From Tenericutes bacterium RIFOXYA12_FULL_35_10 (GTDB lineage: Bacteria > Bacillota_I > Bacilli_A > Acholeplasmatales > Acholeplasmataceae), in the NCBI GenBank assembly GCA_001830045.1, contig MIDA01000055.1:1-43161 (forward strand): a DNA stretch of 43,161 nucleotides, read 5' to 3'. The position numbers were made by a program, and so were the translations under genes. Under the pieces are notes generated by a model. The model saw only the letters and a program-made list of their open reading frames with translations, made no database searches and had not been told where the DNA came from. Every line of letters starts with the position of its first letter. Positions within the stretch are counted from its first letter, which is position 1. Shown in pieces: positions 25,423 to 34,870 of the stretch.

Positions 25423-25539
25423 CTATCCTTGTCTTTGATTATGTCTCTTATTTTTCTTATTGATGACATAAATTTTGCCTTTACGCTTAACGATGATATC
25501 GTCTTCGCTTCTTTTTTTAACGGATGCTCTAACCTTCAT
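25423..25539 (-). CDS. rpmJ: 50S ribosomal protein L36, cysteine-free form
   Basis: A 38-codon gene encoding [14 protein letters not shown] at the start and HNQRQG at the end, which identifies L36. The usual zinc ribbon needs C-x2-C, a third Cys and a His. Here the cysteine positions hold Ser, Asp and Asn, and no cysteine is present at all, so this is the zinc-independent (C-minus) form. L36 binds helices 89-91 region of 23S rRNA late in assembly. Ribosome binding site GGAGG lies upstream, and the gene sits between infA and rpsM, the standard place, so it is likely the only or main L36. Confidence 0.95.
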   Translation of the reverse strand: MKVRASVKKRSEDDIIVKRKGKIYVINKKNKRHNQRQG

Positions 25540-25551
25540 ATCGTTTCCTCC

Positions 25552-25773
25552 TTATTTGCGGCGATAAGTAATGCGACCGCGTGTTAAATCGTATGGTGAT
25601 AACTCTACTGTAACTTTATCACCAGGTAAAATGCGTATGTTATTCATGCGGATTTTACCAGATACGTGCGCCAAAACGATGTGACCGTTTTGGATAAGTT
25701 CAACTTTGAACTTGGTATTAGGTAATACTTCGATGACTTTCGCCTCGACTTCAATTAAATCTTCTCTTGCCAT
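25552..25773 (-). CDS. infA: Translation initiation factor IF-1
   Basis: IF-1 is a 73-residue OB-fold protein that occupies the A site of the 30S subunit during initiation. The start [18 protein letters not shown], the central [20 protein letters not shown] and the end [13 protein letters not shown] match the family along the whole length. It follows map after four bases and precedes rpmJ, the conserved map-infA-rpmJ order of Firmicutes. Confidence 0.98.
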   Translation of the reverse strand: MAREDLIEVEAKVIEVLPNTKFKVELIQNGHIVLAHVSGKIRMNNIRILPGDKVTVELSPYDLTRGRITYRRK

Positions 25774-25777
25774 AGAT

Positions 25778-26536
25778 TCACTCCTTTTTTGCGATTGTTA
25801 AGATCTCATAGCCAGTTTCCGTAATCACAATCATATGTTCATAATGAGCAGATGGTTTGCGATCAGTTGTCACTGTTGTCCAATTATCAGACAATATTTT
25901 TACGCGCTTGGTACCTAAATTTAGCATAGGTTCCACGCAAAATGTCATTCCCGGCTTAAGCACCGGGCCTTGCTTCGGTTGTCCAAAATTAGGAACATAT
26001 GGATCTTCATGAAGACTTCTTCCGATACCATGACCGGTGAACTCTTCAACAATACCATAACCGAAAGGTTTGACGTAAGACTCAATTGCATGTGAGATAT
26101 CTGAAACATAATTTCCAGGTTTTGCTTGTTCTAATCCAACATAAAGACTTTTTTCAGTAATTTCAAGAAGTTTTTTTACTTCATCACTGATTTGTCCAAC
26201 GGGATAAGTCGTTGCAGAGTCTGCGTGATATCCTTTGTAATTGACGCCAAAATCTAAGGTAATAATGTCTCCTTCTTTTAAAACATGTTTTGAAGAAGGA
26301 ATACCGTGAACAACAACTTCGTTAATGGAAGTACAGATGGATCCTGGAAAGCCATGATAACCTTTAAATGATGGAGTAGCTCCCAGTTTTAGAATAAAAT
26401 CTTCGGCGAGCGCATCGAGTTGAAGCGTGCTAATACCTGGCTTGATGTGTGTCTCAAGCATTTGTCTTGTTAAATCTAGGATGCGACCAGCTTCGCGCAT
26501 CAACTCAATTTCGCGTTGTGATTTGATTAATATCAA
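25778..26536 (-). CDS. map: Methionine aminopeptidase, type I
   Basis: This 252-residue enzyme removes the N-terminal Met from nascent proteins at the ribosome. All metal ligands and the substrate His are visible: His77 (VVVHGIP), Asp95 (LDFGV), Asp106 (HADSA), His169 (FTGHGIG), Glu202 (CVEPM) and Glu233 (YEHM). There is no N-terminal zinc-finger extension. It overlaps adk by four bases (ATGA), giving the usual adk-map-infA order. Confidence 0.97.
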   Translation of the reverse strand: MILIKSQREIELMREAGRILDLTRQMLETHIKPGISTLQLDALAEDFILKLGATPSFKGYHGFPGSICTSINEVVVHGIPSSKHVLKEGDIITLDFGVNYKGYHADSATTYPVGQISDEVKKLLEITEKSLYVGLEQAKPGNYVSDISHAIESYVKPFGYGIVEEFTGHGIGRSLHEDPYVPNFGQPKQGPVLKPGMTFCVEPMLNLGTKRVKILSDNWTTVTTDRKPSAHYEHMIVITETGYEILTIAKKE

Positions 26537-27183
26537 TTCATCTCACCTAATACTTTCTTAATCGTAGAATCAGTCGTTTGAATGGATTGTGTTCCATCAA
26601 TTTCGACGATTGATCCTTTTCGTTTGTAATAACCGATGACAGGTGCTGTTTGTTCATTATATACACGAAGTCTACGTTGAACCGTTTCTTCCATATCATC
26701 TGCACGTTGAATAAGCTTACCACCATCTACATCACATATACCCTCAACTTGAGGTTTTTTGTTTGCAATGTGATAAACTGCTCCACATGTTTCGCAGACA
26801 CGACGACCAGCAATACGTTTAATAATGACTTCATCTGGAGCAGCAATGTTAATCACTGCATTTAACTTCCATCCGAGTTCATCAAGTAACGCATCAAAAG
26901 CTTTTGCCTGTTCAATATTTCTTGGATAGCCATCGAAGAGAAATCCCTTCTTGCAATCCTTGTGCATCAATCTGTGGCGGACGATCTCATTCGTGATATC
27001 ATCAGGAACGAGTTCGCCACGATCGATATATTCTTTGGCAATTTTGCCAATAGCCGTTCTATCTTTATAGAGCTCACGGAAAATATTTCCAGTTGAGATA
27101 TGCGGAATCTGATAATGCTTTACCAAAAGTTCGGCTTCTGTACCCTTGCCCACACCGGGAGGGCCCATCAAAATGATGCGCAT
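26533..27183 (-). CDS. adk: Adenylate kinase, zinc-binding lid form
   Basis: This 216-residue enzyme interconverts 2 ADP with ATP and AMP. The P-loop is GPPGVGKG (7-14), and FDGYPR (83-88) is the family signature. The lid has Cys130, Cys133, Cys150 and Asp153, the four ligands of a structural zinc, in the CCCD variant. I chose the ATG at 27183, eight bases after GGAGG; the ATG at 27189 is only two bases from that site. It sits between secY and map as in other Firmicutes. The zinc-bound lid contrasts with the zinc-free S14 and L36 in the same cluster. Confidence 0.96.
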   Translation of the reverse strand: MRIILMGPPGVGKGTEAELLVKHYQIPHISTGNIFRELYKDRTAIGKIAKEYIDRGELVPDDITNEIVRHRLMHKDCKKGFLFDGYPRNIEQAKAFDALLDELGWKLNAVINIAAPDEVIIKRIAGRRVCETCGAVYHIANKKPQVEGICDVDGGKLIQRADDMEETVQRRLRVYNEQTAPVIGYYKRKGSIVEIDGTQSIQTTDSTIKKVLGEMN

Positions 27184-27198
27184 CGCCATAACCTCCGC

Positions 27199-28512
27199 TT
27201 ACTTGAAGATGCCGCTGTATTCTGTTTGACTTGCGTCTGTTTCCACCTGTTGTGTCGTTTCAATGGCAACCCCAACAATAATCAGTAAGCTTGTACCACC
27301 GAGTGTAATCGCACTCGCTTCTTGATCAGTAAATCCAAATACAATCGATGTCAAAATCGGTAATATAGCTAGTATAACAAGATATACGGTACCTATGACA
27401 GTAATCTTGAACAATAATTTCGCGATGAAATCTTTTGTCTCAATGCCTGGACGAATACCTGGGACGTAAGCATTTGACTTCGTTAAGTTATCACTAATCT
27501 TCTCTGGGTTGATGGTAAGGAATGAATAGAAGAATGAGAACACGACAATCAACATCACATAAAGGATAAATCCAATAGGTTGTTGATAATTGAAAATGCT
27601 GTTAATCCATCCACCTGCACCGGTTGTTGAATTAGCACCGGTAAAACCGATAACGGTTAGTGGAATACTTAGGATTGTTTGAGCAAAGATGACAGGAATA
27701 ACGCTTGCGCTGTTAATCTTCATCGGAATGTGAGAATCTGATTTACCCTGACGATTCGCATATTGAATGGGAATCTTGCGGGTCGCAATATGCATGTAAA
27801 CAACACCGAGTAAAATACCAAAATAAAGTGCCATGATTAAGATGAAGAAGACAATGTCCCATCCACCAGTACCATTAGTAATATATTTTGTCCAAACTGT
27901 TGTCCACATAGCTGGTAAGCTTGTTACAATACCCGCAACAATTAACATTGATGTTCCATTGCCAATACCACGCTTTGTGATTTGATCAGCTAACCAAATA
28001 GCTAATGCAGAACCACCGGTCATAACAAGTGCCATATAGATATAGAATAAATAACGGAATTGTGAAACAGCTGATGCTTCGAGTGAAGGAACTAACACAG
28101 AACCGTTAACGCTCATACCAATAATTAAAGCAAACGCTTGAATGAATGCTAAAACGATGGATGAATAACGTGTGATACGGTTAAGCTTTTGTTTACCTGT
28201 TTCACCTTGTTCGCTCCATTCCTTAAAGGAAGGAACAACCATTTGAAGCATTTGAACAGCAATAGATGCTGTAATGTAGGGAGAAATCCCTAAAGCGAGA
28301 ATTGAGAATCGTTCAAGGGCTTGACCACTGAAGTTATTCAGGATGGCAATAAAGTTACCACTTGATCTCATTACTCTTTCAATCGCTTCAACGTCAAAGA
28401 GTGGTACGGTAATATGACTTGCAATTCTAACAACCAACAGGATGAATAAAGTGAATGCTAAACGTAGCATCACAGTTTTGTTACTTAGAATTCGTTTTAT
28501 ACGCAGCCACAC
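27199..28512 (-). CDS. secY: Preprotein translocase subunit SecY
   Basis: SecY (437 residues) forms the protein-conducting channel with SecE and SecG. Ten hydrophobic segments are present. Recognisable parts are ALGISPYITASIAVQML (the segment after the plug), a cytoplasmic loop with QYANRQ-type basic residues near the middle, and NAYVPGIRPG in the late cytoplasmic loop that contacts SecA and the ribosome. It lies right behind rplO (one base gap) in the spc operon. Confidence 0.97.
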   Translation of the reverse strand: MWLRIKRILSNKTVMLRLAFTLFILLVVRIASHITVPLFDVEAIERVMRSSGNFIAILNNFSGQALERFSILALGISPYITASIAVQMLQMVVPSFKEWSEQGETGKQKLNRITRYSSIVLAFIQAFALIIGMSVNGSVLVPSLEASAVSQFRYLFYIYMALVMTGGSALAIWLADQITKRGIGNGTSMLIVAGIVTSLPAMWTTVWTKYITNGTGGWDIVFFILIMALYFGILLGVVYMHIATRKIPIQYANRQGKSDSHIPMKINSASVIPVIFAQTILSIPLTVIGFTGANSTTGAGGWINSIFNYQQPIGFILYVMLIVVFSFFYSFLTINPEKISDNLTKSNAYVPGIRPGIETKDFIAKLLFKITVIGTVYLVILAILPILTSIVFGFTDQEASAITLGGTSLLIIVGVAIETTQQVETDASQTEYSGIFK

Positions 28513-28513
28513 T

Positions 28514-28951
28514 TTACATCACCTCGACAGTTCCACCAGCCGCTACGATTGCTGCTTCAGCAGTTTTCGAAAATACATGTGCTTTGACGGTTAACTTCTT
28601 TTCTAAGGTTCCGTTTCCTAAAACCTTGACACCTGAGTTAAGTTTCTTCAAAACATTGCGAGCGATCAATACTTCTGGCGTAACAACTTCTCCGTCATTG
28701 AATAAATTCAAATCTGATAAGTTGACGACAGCATATTCTTTACGGTTAACGTTATTGAATCCACGCTTTGGAAGTCTTTGGAAGAAAGGAATCTGTCCAC
28801 CTTCAAAGCCTGGGCGAGGGCCGCCACCTGAACGCGCGAGTTGACCTTTAGTACCTTTACCAGCAGTTTTGCCAGTTCCAGAACCTGGACCTCTACCAAG
28901 ACGTTTACGGTTTTTACGAGCACCTTCTACGGGTCTTAAATCGTTTAACAT
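28514..28951 (-). CDS. rplO: 50S ribosomal protein L15
   Basis: L15 (145 residues) joins the large subunit late in assembly and contacts many 23S rRNA helices with its long N-terminal tail. The tail is Gly/Arg/Lys-rich, with [21 protein letters not shown]-like composition at residues 18-38. [18 protein letters not shown] is the family motif. It is placed between rpmD and secY. Confidence 0.97.
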   Translation of the reverse strand: MLNDLRPVEGARKNRKRLGRGPGSGTGKTAGKGTKGQLARSGGGPRPGFEGGQIPFFQRLPKRGFNNVNRKEYAVVNLSDLNLFNDGEVVTPEVLIARNVLKKLNSGVKVLGNGTLEKKLTVKAHVFSKTAEAAIVAAGGTVEVM

Positions 28952-28962
28952 GGGTCGTCCTC

Positions 28963-29142
28963 CTACTCTACTTCTTTAACTTCAACCAAGTGAAGGATGG
29001 TGTTAACCATACCGTTAATGGCGTCGTTAGACTCTTTTACCACGACTTGATTAAGTTTTCTTAAACCTAATGCATGTGCTGTTTTAACTTGATTTGGCTT
29101 GCGGCCAATCAAACTTCTTTTCAAAGTGATTTGTAGTTTCAT
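28963..29142 (-). CDS. rpmD: 50S ribosomal protein L30
   Basis: A 59-codon gene: it begins [18 protein letters not shown], the L30 pattern with an initial beta strand followed by I-G-R-K/x-P, and continues with [14 protein letters not shown]. The ATG overlaps the stop of rpsE by one base (TAATG), so the two are translationally coupled. Its position between rpsE and rplO is canonical. L30 binds 23S rRNA near the 5S region. This gene is absent from some bacterial lineages but present here. Confidence 0.96.
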   Translation of the reverse strand: MKLQITLKRSLIGRKPNQVKTAHALGLRKLNQVVVKESNDAINGMVNTILHLVEVKEVE

Positions 29143-29654
29143 TAGACCAACTCCGATACATCTACACCGCGAAGTGCAGCGACTTTTTCAGCTGTTCTAA
29201 GTTCTTGTAACCCAGCGAATGTTGCACGAACCATGTTAATAGGAGTGCTTGATCCAATTGATTTAGATAAAATATCATTTATGCCAGCGAGTTCGAATAC
29301 AGCACGGACCGCACCACCAGCGATGATACCAGTACCTTCAGATGCAGGTTTCAAGAATACTTGACCAGCACCGTAGTGTCCTGTGATTTGATGTGGGATT
29401 GTTGTTCCAACGATGGGAACATTAATTAAATTTGTTTTAGCTTGTTCAACAGCTTTTTTGATCGCATCGGGTACTTCAGCAGCTTTACCTGTTCCAAAAC
29501 CAACTTGACCTTGTTTGTTACCGATAACAACTAAGGCTGCAAAACGGAAACGACGACCACCTTTAACAACTTTAGTGACGCGGTTAATGGCAACAACACG
29601 TTCTTCGAACTGGTTGTCGGTTTGTTCTTCTTGGTTGAATCTTTCTTTTGCCAT
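29142..29654 (-). CDS. rpsE: 30S ribosomal protein S5
   Basis: S5 (170 residues) lies at the mRNA entry of the 30S subunit and affects decoding accuracy and mRNA unwinding. The N-terminal dsRNA-binding-like domain shows [19 protein letters not shown], and the loop [14 protein letters not shown] is the site of known ram-type and spectinomycin mutations. The C-terminal domain has [20 protein letters not shown]. Followed by rpmD with a one-base overlap. Confidence 0.98.
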   Translation of the reverse strand: MAKERFNQEEQTDNQFEERVVAINRVTKVVKGGRRFRFAALVVIGNKQGQVGFGTGKAAEVPDAIKKAVEQAKTNLINVPIVGTTIPHQITGHYGAGQVFLKPASEGTGIIAGGAVRAVFELAGINDILSKSIGSSTPINMVRATFAGLQELRTAEKVAALRGVDVSELV

Positions 29655-29668
29655 GTTCGTTCTCCTCC

Positions 29669-30022
29669 TTAGAATTGCAGACCAGCTTCACGAGCGGCTT
29701 CAGCAAGTGCCTTGATACGTCCGTGGTATAAATAACCACTGCGATCAAAGACAACCGAAGTCAATCCTTTAGCTAGTGCTTTTTCAGCAATCAATTTACC
29801 AACTGCCTTAGCTGTTTCAATGTTTGAATGCTTAAGGCCTAATTCTTGAGAGCGTACACTGACTAATGTTGTTTGTGCTAAATCATCGATGAGTTGAACA
29901 TAGATTGCAGTGTTAGAACGGTAAACTGAAAGTCTTGGACGTTCTGCGCTTCCTTGAATAATTTTGCGGATACGAAGATGACGTTTTTGTCTTGTTACGT
30001 TGCTTGAAATTTTTCTAATCAT
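29669..30022 (-). CDS. rplR: 50S ribosomal protein L18
   Basis: L18 (117 residues) binds 5S rRNA and, with L5, attaches it to the large subunit. The basic N-terminus ([12 protein letters not shown]), the [18 protein letters not shown] strand and the terminal [26 protein letters not shown] are standard. It lies between rplF and rpsE, with short spacers containing GGAGG sites. Confidence 0.98.
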   Translation of the reverse strand: MIRKISSNVTRQKRHLRIRKIIQGSAERPRLSVYRSNTAIYVQLIDDLAQTTLVSVRSQELGLKHSNIETAKAVGKLIAEKALAKGLTSVVFDRSGYLYHGRIKALAEAAREAGLQF

Positions 30023-30036
30023 ATCAGTATCCTCCT

Positions 30037-30576
30037 TTACTTAGCAGTCTTTCCGGCTTTACGTGCCACGTATTCATCCACATAGCGAATACCTTTTCCA
30101 AGGTAAGGCTCAGGTTTACGTACGCTTCTGATTTTAGCCGCAAATTCACCAACGAGTTGCTTGTCAGCACCTTCAATGATGATGTCTGTATTCTTAGGGA
30201 TCGTCACTGTTAGTCCTGCAGGAATTTCTAAGTCAACTGGATGAGAATAACCCATTGATAAGTTGACAACTTTTCCTTGAAGGGCAGCACGGTAACCGAC
30301 ACCACGAATTTCTAACTGCTTTTTAAAGCCTGTTGAAACACCAACGACCATGTTTGATAACAGGGCACGAGTTGTTCCATGAATTTTACGTGTAAAAATT
30401 TCATCATTTGGACGAGAAACTTTAATATCATTACCATCCTTATTGATGGTAAGCATTTCATTAAATTGGAATTCAAGTTGACCTTTTGGACCCTTAACCA
30501 CAACGTGGTTTTCTGGGCTAATCGTTACAGTAACGCCAGCAGGAACATGAATCACTTTATTACCTATACGTGACAT
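30037..30576 (-). CDS. rplF: 50S ribosomal protein L6
   Basis: L6 (179 residues) sits beside the sarcin-ricin loop and the GTPase-factor site. The start [17 protein letters not shown] and the C-terminal motif [15 protein letters not shown] identify it. An upstream ATG at 30597 is in frame, but AAGGAGG lies between it and the ATG at 30576, so the latter is the start. It follows rpsH and precedes rplR. Confidence 0.97.
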   Translation of the reverse strand: MSRIGNKVIHVPAGVTVTISPENHVVVKGPKGQLEFQFNEMLTINKDGNDIKVSRPNDEIFTRKIHGTTRALLSNMVVGVSTGFKKQLEIRGVGYRAALQGKVVNLSMGYSHPVDLEIPAGLTVTIPKNTDIIIEGADKQLVGEFAAKIRSVRKPEPYLGKGIRYVDEYVARKAGKTAK

Positions 30577-30590
30577 AATATCCTCCTTTA

Positions 30591-30989
30591 TTACCAAACG
30601 TAGGCGAGCACTTCGCCGCCAACTTGAGCCAAACGCGCTTCACGATCAGTCATAATACCTCTTGATGTTGAAATCACTGCGATTCCGAGTCCATTCAACA
30701 CTTTAGGTAAATTTTCAACTGAAGCATACACACGAAGACCTGGTTTCGATATCCGTTTCAATCCCTTAATAACACGTTCTTTTGTTGAAGTGTACTTAAG
30801 AGCGACAACAATTTTACCTTGTACTCCATCTTTGACCATTTGATAGTCAACGATGAAACCTTCTTTTTTAAGTACCGCTAATACATCGGCCTTTAAACGA
30901 GAAGCTGGCATTTCTACTTTTTCGTGACGCATTTTATTCGCGTTACGAATGCGGGTCAGCATATCCGCAATTGGATCAGTCATAACCAT
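30591..30989 (-). CDS. rpsH: 30S ribosomal protein S8
   Basis: S8 (132 residues) is a primary binder of the central domain of 16S rRNA and, in E. coli, the repressor of the spc operon. The start [18 protein letters not shown] and the C-terminal [14 protein letters not shown] motif are diagnostic. AGGAGG lies seven bases before the first ATG, supporting that start over the ATG two codons later. The gene sits between rpsN and rplF. Confidence 0.97.
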   Translation of the reverse strand: MVMTDPIADMLTRIRNANKMRHEKVEMPASRLKADVLAVLKKEGFIVDYQMVKDGVQGKIVVALKYTSTKERVIKGLKRISKPGLRVYASVENLPKVLNGLGIAVISTSRGIMTDREARLAQVGGEVLAYVW

Positions 30990-31003
30990 AGTTCTTCCTC
31001 CTC

Positions 31004-31273
31004 TTACCAGCTTGCCTTTTTGACACCTGGGAGTTCACCCTTGTGTGCCAAATCACGGAATGTTAAACGTGACAAGCCAAACTTGCGCATATAGCCTCTA
31101 GGACGTCCGTCGAGTGCATCGCGATTTCTTAAACGTGTTGGTGATGCGTTACGTGGTAACTTAGCGAGTGCAGCGTAATCGCCTTTTTCTTTAAGTTCTG
31201 CACGAATGTCAGCATAACGCTCAACAATCACACGACGCTTTGCTTCTTTTACGATTTTTGATTTCTTTGCCAT
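31004..31273 (-). CDS. rpsN: 30S ribosomal protein S14, zinc-free long form
   Basis: S14 (89 residues) belongs to the head of the 30S subunit. The sequence is the long C-minus type: [28 protein letters not shown] is recognisable, and there is no cysteine anywhere, so the zinc ribbon of the short (61-residue, four-Cys) type common in Firmicutes spc operons is missing. It nevertheless occupies the standard spc place between rplE and rpsH. This suggests that the zinc-free form is the housekeeping S14 here. Confidence 0.96.
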   Translation of the reverse strand: MAKKSKIVKEAKRRVIVERYADIRAELKEKGDYAALAKLPRNASPTRLRNRDALDGRPRGYMRKFGLSRLTFRDLAHKGELPGVKKASW

Positions 31274-31284
31274 AGTGCGCCTCC

Positions 31285-31824
31285 TTACTTCTTAAACGGC
31301 ATGCCAAGTAGTGTCAATAATTGACGACCTTCTTGGTCTGATTTTGCCGTTGTTACAATTACAATGTCCATACCGCGAACTTTTTTAACTTTGTCGAGGC
31401 TGATTTCTGGGAAAATGATTTGTTCCTTGATACCTACAGTGTAGTTACCGCGTCCGTCAAATGAGTTAGCAGAAATACCTCTGAAGTCACGTACACGTGG
31501 AAGTGCAATGTTGACTAATTTATCAAGGAAGAACCACATACGGTCGCCACGAAGCGTTACTTTAGCACCAATAGGCATACCTTCTCTAAGTTTGAAGTTA
31601 GAGATGGAATTCTTAGCTTTAGTAACAAGTGGTTTTTGACCTGTGATAGCTCTTAATTCTTCAACCGCATCGTCTAAGACTTTTGGATTGAAGACAGCGT
31701 CACCAACACCCATGTTGACAACAATTTTTTCGATTTTTGGCACTTGCATCACGGATGTGTAGTTGAATGCCTTAATCAGTTCGGGTTTGACAACATTTGA
31801 ATATCTTTCTTTAATTATGCTCAT
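31285..31824 (-). CDS. rplE: 50S ribosomal protein L5
   Basis: L5 (179 residues) holds 5S rRNA in the central protuberance and touches S13 and the P-site tRNA. The motif [11 protein letters not shown] near residue 33, the [26 protein letters not shown] core and the [24 protein letters not shown] end are typical. Placed between rplX and rpsN. Confidence 0.98.
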   Translation of the reverse strand: MSIIKERYSNVVKPELIKAFNYTSVMQVPKIEKIVVNMGVGDAVFNPKVLDDAVEELRAITGQKPLVTKAKNSISNFKLREGMPIGAKVTLRGDRMWFFLDKLVNIALPRVRDFRGISANSFDGRGNYTVGIKEQIIFPEISLDKVKKVRGMDIVIVTTAKSDQEGRQLLTLLGMPFKK

Positions 31825-31836
31825 TGTCTAAACTCC

Positions 31837-32178
31837 TTATTTATCAAGGCTTGCGCCTGATTTTTTAGCATAGCGAATCTTCTTGCCATCGACTTCTTTA
31901 ACACCAACGCGTGTTGGTTTACCAGTCTTTGGATCGATCATTGCTACGTTAGAAACATGAATGGGTGCTTCTTTTTCAATAATGCCGCCTTTATCATTTG
32001 CCTGTGTTGGTCTTTGGTGTTTCTTAACTTTGTTGACACCTTCAACTAACACACGGTCAGTTCTAGGATAAACTTTTAAGACGCGGCCTGTCTTGCGAGT
32101 TTTATTACCTTTTTTGTCAGTTACAAATTGATCGGCTCCAGCGATGACTGCAACTGTATCTCCAGCTTTAATATACAT
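31837..32178 (-). CDS. rplX: 50S ribosomal protein L24
   Basis: L24 (113 residues) is an assembly initiator of the large subunit. It has the KOW-type start ([15 protein letters not shown]...[10 protein letters not shown]) and the conserved [15 protein letters not shown]. The N-terminus contains a short insertion ([12 protein letters not shown]) between the two strands of the KOW motif, where E. coli has only a tight GKDKG turn. Placed between rplN and rplE. Confidence 0.97.
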   Translation of the reverse strand: MYIKAGDTVAVIAGADQFVTDKKGNKTRKTGRVLKVYPRTDRVLVEGVNKVKKHQRPTQANDKGGIIEKEAPIHVSNVAMIDPKTGKPTRVGVKEVDGKKIRYAKKSGASLDK

Positions 32179-32191
32179 CGATTGAACCTCC

Positions 32192-32560
32192 TTATAGTAC
32201 TTCTGGAGCTAAGGAAACGATCTTCATGAAGTTCTTTTCTCTAAGCTCTCTTGCCACTGGTCCGAAAATACGGGTTCCACGTGGGTTTAAATCATCTTTA
32301 ATAATGACAACTGCATTTTCATCAAATTTGATGTATGAGCCATCTGCGCGACGAAGTCCAGAAACCGTACGTACGATAACTGCCTTAACGACATCACCTT
32401 TCTTAACGGCACCGGCTGGAGTAGCCTTTTTAACCGTTACAACGACGATATCACCGATGTTAGCATAGCGGCGACGTGTGCCACCGAGAACTTTAATCAC
32501 AAGGACTTCTTTAGCGCCGCTGTTGTCAGCAACAACTAATCTACTTTCTTGTTGAATCAT
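32192..32560 (-). CDS. rplN: 50S ribosomal protein L14
   Basis: L14 (122 residues) lies at the subunit interface and is the docking site of the silencing factor RsfS. The start [27 protein letters not shown] and the later [28 protein letters not shown]-type end are fully conserved. Placed between rpsQ and rplX. Confidence 0.98.
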   Translation of the reverse strand: MIQQESRLVVADNSGAKEVLVIKVLGGTRRRYANIGDIVVVTVKKATPAGAVKKGDVVKAVIVRTVSGLRRADGSYIKFDENAVVIIKDDLNPRGTRIFGPVARELREKNFMKIVSLAPEVL

Positions 32561-32575
32561 AGTGTTTTATCCTCC

Positions 32576-32836
32576 CTATACTAGATCGGCCTTAGCAACA
32601 ACCTCTAAGAGACGGAATCTCTTGGTCTTGGATAGTGGTCTTGTTTCCATAATGGTTACAGTATCACCAATTCCTGCTAAGCCTTCTTCGTCATGCACGT
32701 GAAACTTCTTAGAAACTTTAACGCGTTTTCCGTATAAAGCATCTTTTTTGTATGTGTCAACAACCACCGTGATCGTCTTATCCATTTTGTCGGATACAAC
32801 TGTTCCGGTATAAATTTTTCTATTATTACGTTCCAT
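32576..32836 (-). CDS. rpsQ: 30S ribosomal protein S17
   Basis: S17 (86 residues) is an OB-fold primary binder of the 16S 5' domain. [19 protein letters not shown] and the downstream [21 protein letters not shown] are the family motifs. It stands between rpmC and rplN with a 10-base spacer. Confidence 0.97.
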   Translation of the reverse strand: MERNNRKIYTGTVVSDKMDKTITVVVDTYKKDALYGKRVKVSKKFHVHDEEGLAGIGDTVTIMETRPLSKTKRFRLLEVVAKADLV

Positions 32837-32846
32837 GGTATCCTCC

Positions 32847-33035
32847 TTATTCAGTGCGTTCGCTGATGATTGTCTTCATTTGTGCAATCGTCTTTTTAAC
32901 CTGACTAATACGTGCTGTATTCTCGAGCTGTCCTACTGCAAGTTGAAAGCGTAGGTTGAATAATTCAGCTTTTAGCTCGACAATTCTTTTTTCAAGATCA
33001 GGGGTGCTGATCTTTCTAATTTCTGCCGCTTTCAC
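32847..33035 (-). CDS. rpmC: 50S ribosomal protein L29
   Basis: L29 (62 residues) is a two-helix hairpin at the tunnel exit next to L23. The motif [33 protein letters not shown] is diagnostic (residues 19-51). The ATG overlaps the rplP stop by four bases (ATGA), so the two genes are translationally coupled. Confidence 0.97.
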   Translation of the reverse strand: MKAAEIRKISTPDLEKRIVELKAELFNLRFQLAVGQLENTARISQVKKTIAQMKTIISERTE

Positions 33036-33448
33036 GCTTGCTCACCTCTTTTTACAATCTTAGTGCGGATAGGCAGTTTGTGTGATGCTAAACGGAGAGC
33101 TTCTCTTGCTACTTCTTCAGTCACTCCATTAATTTCAAACATCACTTTGCCTTCCTTAACAACCGCTACCCAGTGGTCTGGAGCACCTTTACCGGAACCC
33201 ATACGCACTTCAAGTGGTTTCTTAGTTTTTGCTAAGTGTGGGAAGATGTTAATCCATACTTTCCCAAGTCTCTTCATATGTCTTGTCATCGCAATACGTG
33301 CTGCTTCAATTTGGCGGTTGGTAACCCAAGCGCCTTCTTGAGCGATTAAAGCAAAGTCTCCGTTAAGAATTTCATTTCTTCCCTTAGCTTTACCTTCATA
33401 ACTTACACGGTGAGGACGACGGAATTTTGTTCTTTTAGGCATTAACAT
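33032..33448 (-). CDS. rplP: 50S ribosomal protein L16
   Basis: L16 (138 residues) lines the A-site tRNA binding region of the large subunit. The start [14 protein letters not shown], the core [11 protein letters not shown]-like segment (here [20 protein letters not shown]) and the [13 protein letters not shown] loop are conserved. GGAGG lies nine bases before the first ATG and fifteen before the second, which supports the longer N-terminus. Overlaps rpmC. Confidence 0.97.
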   Translation of the reverse strand: MLMPKRTKFRRPHRVSYEGKAKGRNEILNGDFALIAQEGAWVTNRQIEAARIAMTRHMKRLGKVWINIFPHLAKTKKPLEVRMGSGKGAPDHWVAVVKEGKVMFEINGVTEEVAREALRLASHKLPIRTKIVKRGEQA

Positions 33449-33450
33449 AA

Positions 33451-34212
33451 TTACTTGCCTCCCTTGCTGTCACGTGCGTTACCCTTGTTTTCACGAGGTG
33501 CGCGTCTTTCTCTGTCTTGACGTGGTGCTCTTTCATCTTGTTTTCTTAGGTTTTCTTCACGTGTCTGTCCTGGTAGAACTTCTCCATTATAAATCCATAC
33601 TTTGATACCTAAAACACCATAGGTTGTGTGTGCTTCTGCAGTTGCATAGTCGATGTCAGCTCTTAATGTGTGTAGTGGAACTTGACCTTCTGAATAACCT
33701 TCGCTACGTGCAATTTCTGCACCACCAAGACGTCCAGAGACGAGTGTCTTAACACCTTTAGCACCTGACTTGAGTGCTCTTTGCATTGCAATTTTTTGTA
33801 CACGTCTGAATGATGCACGGTTTTCAAGTTGTTCAGCGATGCTTTGTGCAACTAATGTAGCGACGCGTTCTGGACGCTTCACTTCAACGACGTTAAATAC
33901 GATTTCTTTTTTGGTAAATTTTTCTAAGTATGCAACAGCCTTTTTCTTTGTTTCAGCATCTCTACCGATAACAATACCAGGTTTTGCAGTGTGAAGTGTT
34001 ACTTTCACGCGGTCTTTTCCGCCTTTACCTTTCACGCGTTCAATTTCAACGTGAGAAACAGCGGCTTTCTTGTAAAAATCATTAAGGTATTCGCGGATCA
34101 GTGCATCTTCTTTGACTAAAGCAGGAACCGCTGTTTTTTCAGCGTACCACTTAGAGTCCCAATTACGGATGATACCGAGGCGCATACCTACTGGATTAAC
34201 TTTTTGTCCCAT
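33451..34212 (-). CDS. rpsC: 30S ribosomal protein S3 with a charged C-terminal tail
   Basis: S3 (253 residues) forms the mRNA entry with S4 and S5. The N-terminal [23 protein letters not shown] and the C-terminal domain with [31 protein letters not shown] are typical; a KH domain lies between. Residues from about 218 to the end form an Arg/Lys/Asp/Glu-rich tail of about 35 residues, longer than in E. coli (233). The tail has no recognisable domain. Placed between rplV and rplP. Confidence 0.97.
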   Translation of the reverse strand: MGQKVNPVGMRLGIIRNWDSKWYAEKTAVPALVKEDALIREYLNDFYKKAAVSHVEIERVKGKGGKDRVKVTLHTAKPGIVIGRDAETKKKAVAYLEKFTKKEIVFNVVEVKRPERVATLVAQSIAEQLENRASFRRVQKIAMQRALKSGAKGVKTLVSGRLGGAEIARSEGYSEGQVPLHTLRADIDYATAEAHTTYGVLGIKVWIYNGEVLPGQTREENLRKQDERAPRQDRERRAPRENKGNARDSKGGK

Positions 34213-34224
34213 GTGTTCTCACCT

Positions 34225-34560
34225 CTACTCTTTATCTGCCACAACAACAGTGATGTGGCTAGTTCTCTTTTGAATGATATCGCCTTGACCTTTTGCTCTT
34301 GGGAACAATCTCTTTAAGCGAACACTTTCATTTACATAACATTCTTTAACATAAAGATTTTCAACGTTTGCATTGTTATTGTGCTCGGCGTTTGCAACTG
34401 CACTGTTGAGCACTTTTAAAATAATCGGTGAGGCAGCGCGTGGTGTGAACATTAAGATAGCTCTTGCTTCTTTAATATTCTTTCCACGAATCAGATCGAT
34501 AACCAATCTTGCCTTTCTCGGAGCAATGCGAACGGTTTTAGCTATAGCTCTAGTTTCCAT
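34225..34560 (-). CDS. rplV: 50S ribosomal protein L22
   Basis: L22 (111 residues) lines the peptide tunnel with its beta-hairpin. The start [26 protein letters not shown], the middle [10 protein letters not shown] and the hairpin [27 protein letters not shown] are present. The hairpin tip is where macrolide resistance changes are known; the sequence looks wild type. Placed between rpsS and rpsC. Confidence 0.98.
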   Translation of the reverse strand: METRAIAKTVRIAPRKARLVIDLIRGKNIKEARAILMFTPRAASPIILKVLNSAVANAEHNNNANVENLYVKECYVNESVRLKRLFPRAKGQGDIIQKRTSHITVVVADKE

Positions 34561-34578
34561 GTTTCATTCCTCCTCCAA

Positions 34579-34860
34579 TTACTTCTTCTTAGCTTTCTTG
34601 TCTTCCTTGTTGTGACCATGATATGTACGTGTTGGCGCAAATTCACCAAACTTGTGACCAACCATATCTTCGGTTACATACACGGGAACATGTGATTTAC
34701 CATTGTAAACGGCAACCGTATGACCGACGAAATCAGGGAAAACCGTTGAACGGCGTGACCATGTTTGGATCACTTTATTTTCGTTTGCTGCATTTTGTTT
34801 TTGAACCTTCTTTAAGAGATGATCATCACAAAATGGACCTTTTTTAACTGAACGTGCCAT
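34579..34860 (-). CDS. rpsS: 30S ribosomal protein S19
   Basis: S19 (93 residues) sits in the 30S head and forms bridge B1a with the A-site finger. [16 protein letters not shown] and the motif [33 protein letters not shown] are diagnostic. It lies between rplB and rplV in the S10 operon. Confidence 0.98.
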   Translation of the reverse strand: MARSVKKGPFCDDHLLKKVQKQNAANENKVIQTWSRRSTVFPDFVGHTVAVYNGKSHVPVYVTEDMVGHKFGEFAPTRTYHGHNKEDKKAKKK

Positions 34861-34870
34861 AATTTTCCTC

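Noticed and set aside
28455-28844. Plus-strand reading frame of 129 codons over rplO and secY
   Set aside because: Antisense to two certain genes, no promoter or ribosome binding site, Pro/Ser/Thr-rich shadow of L15.
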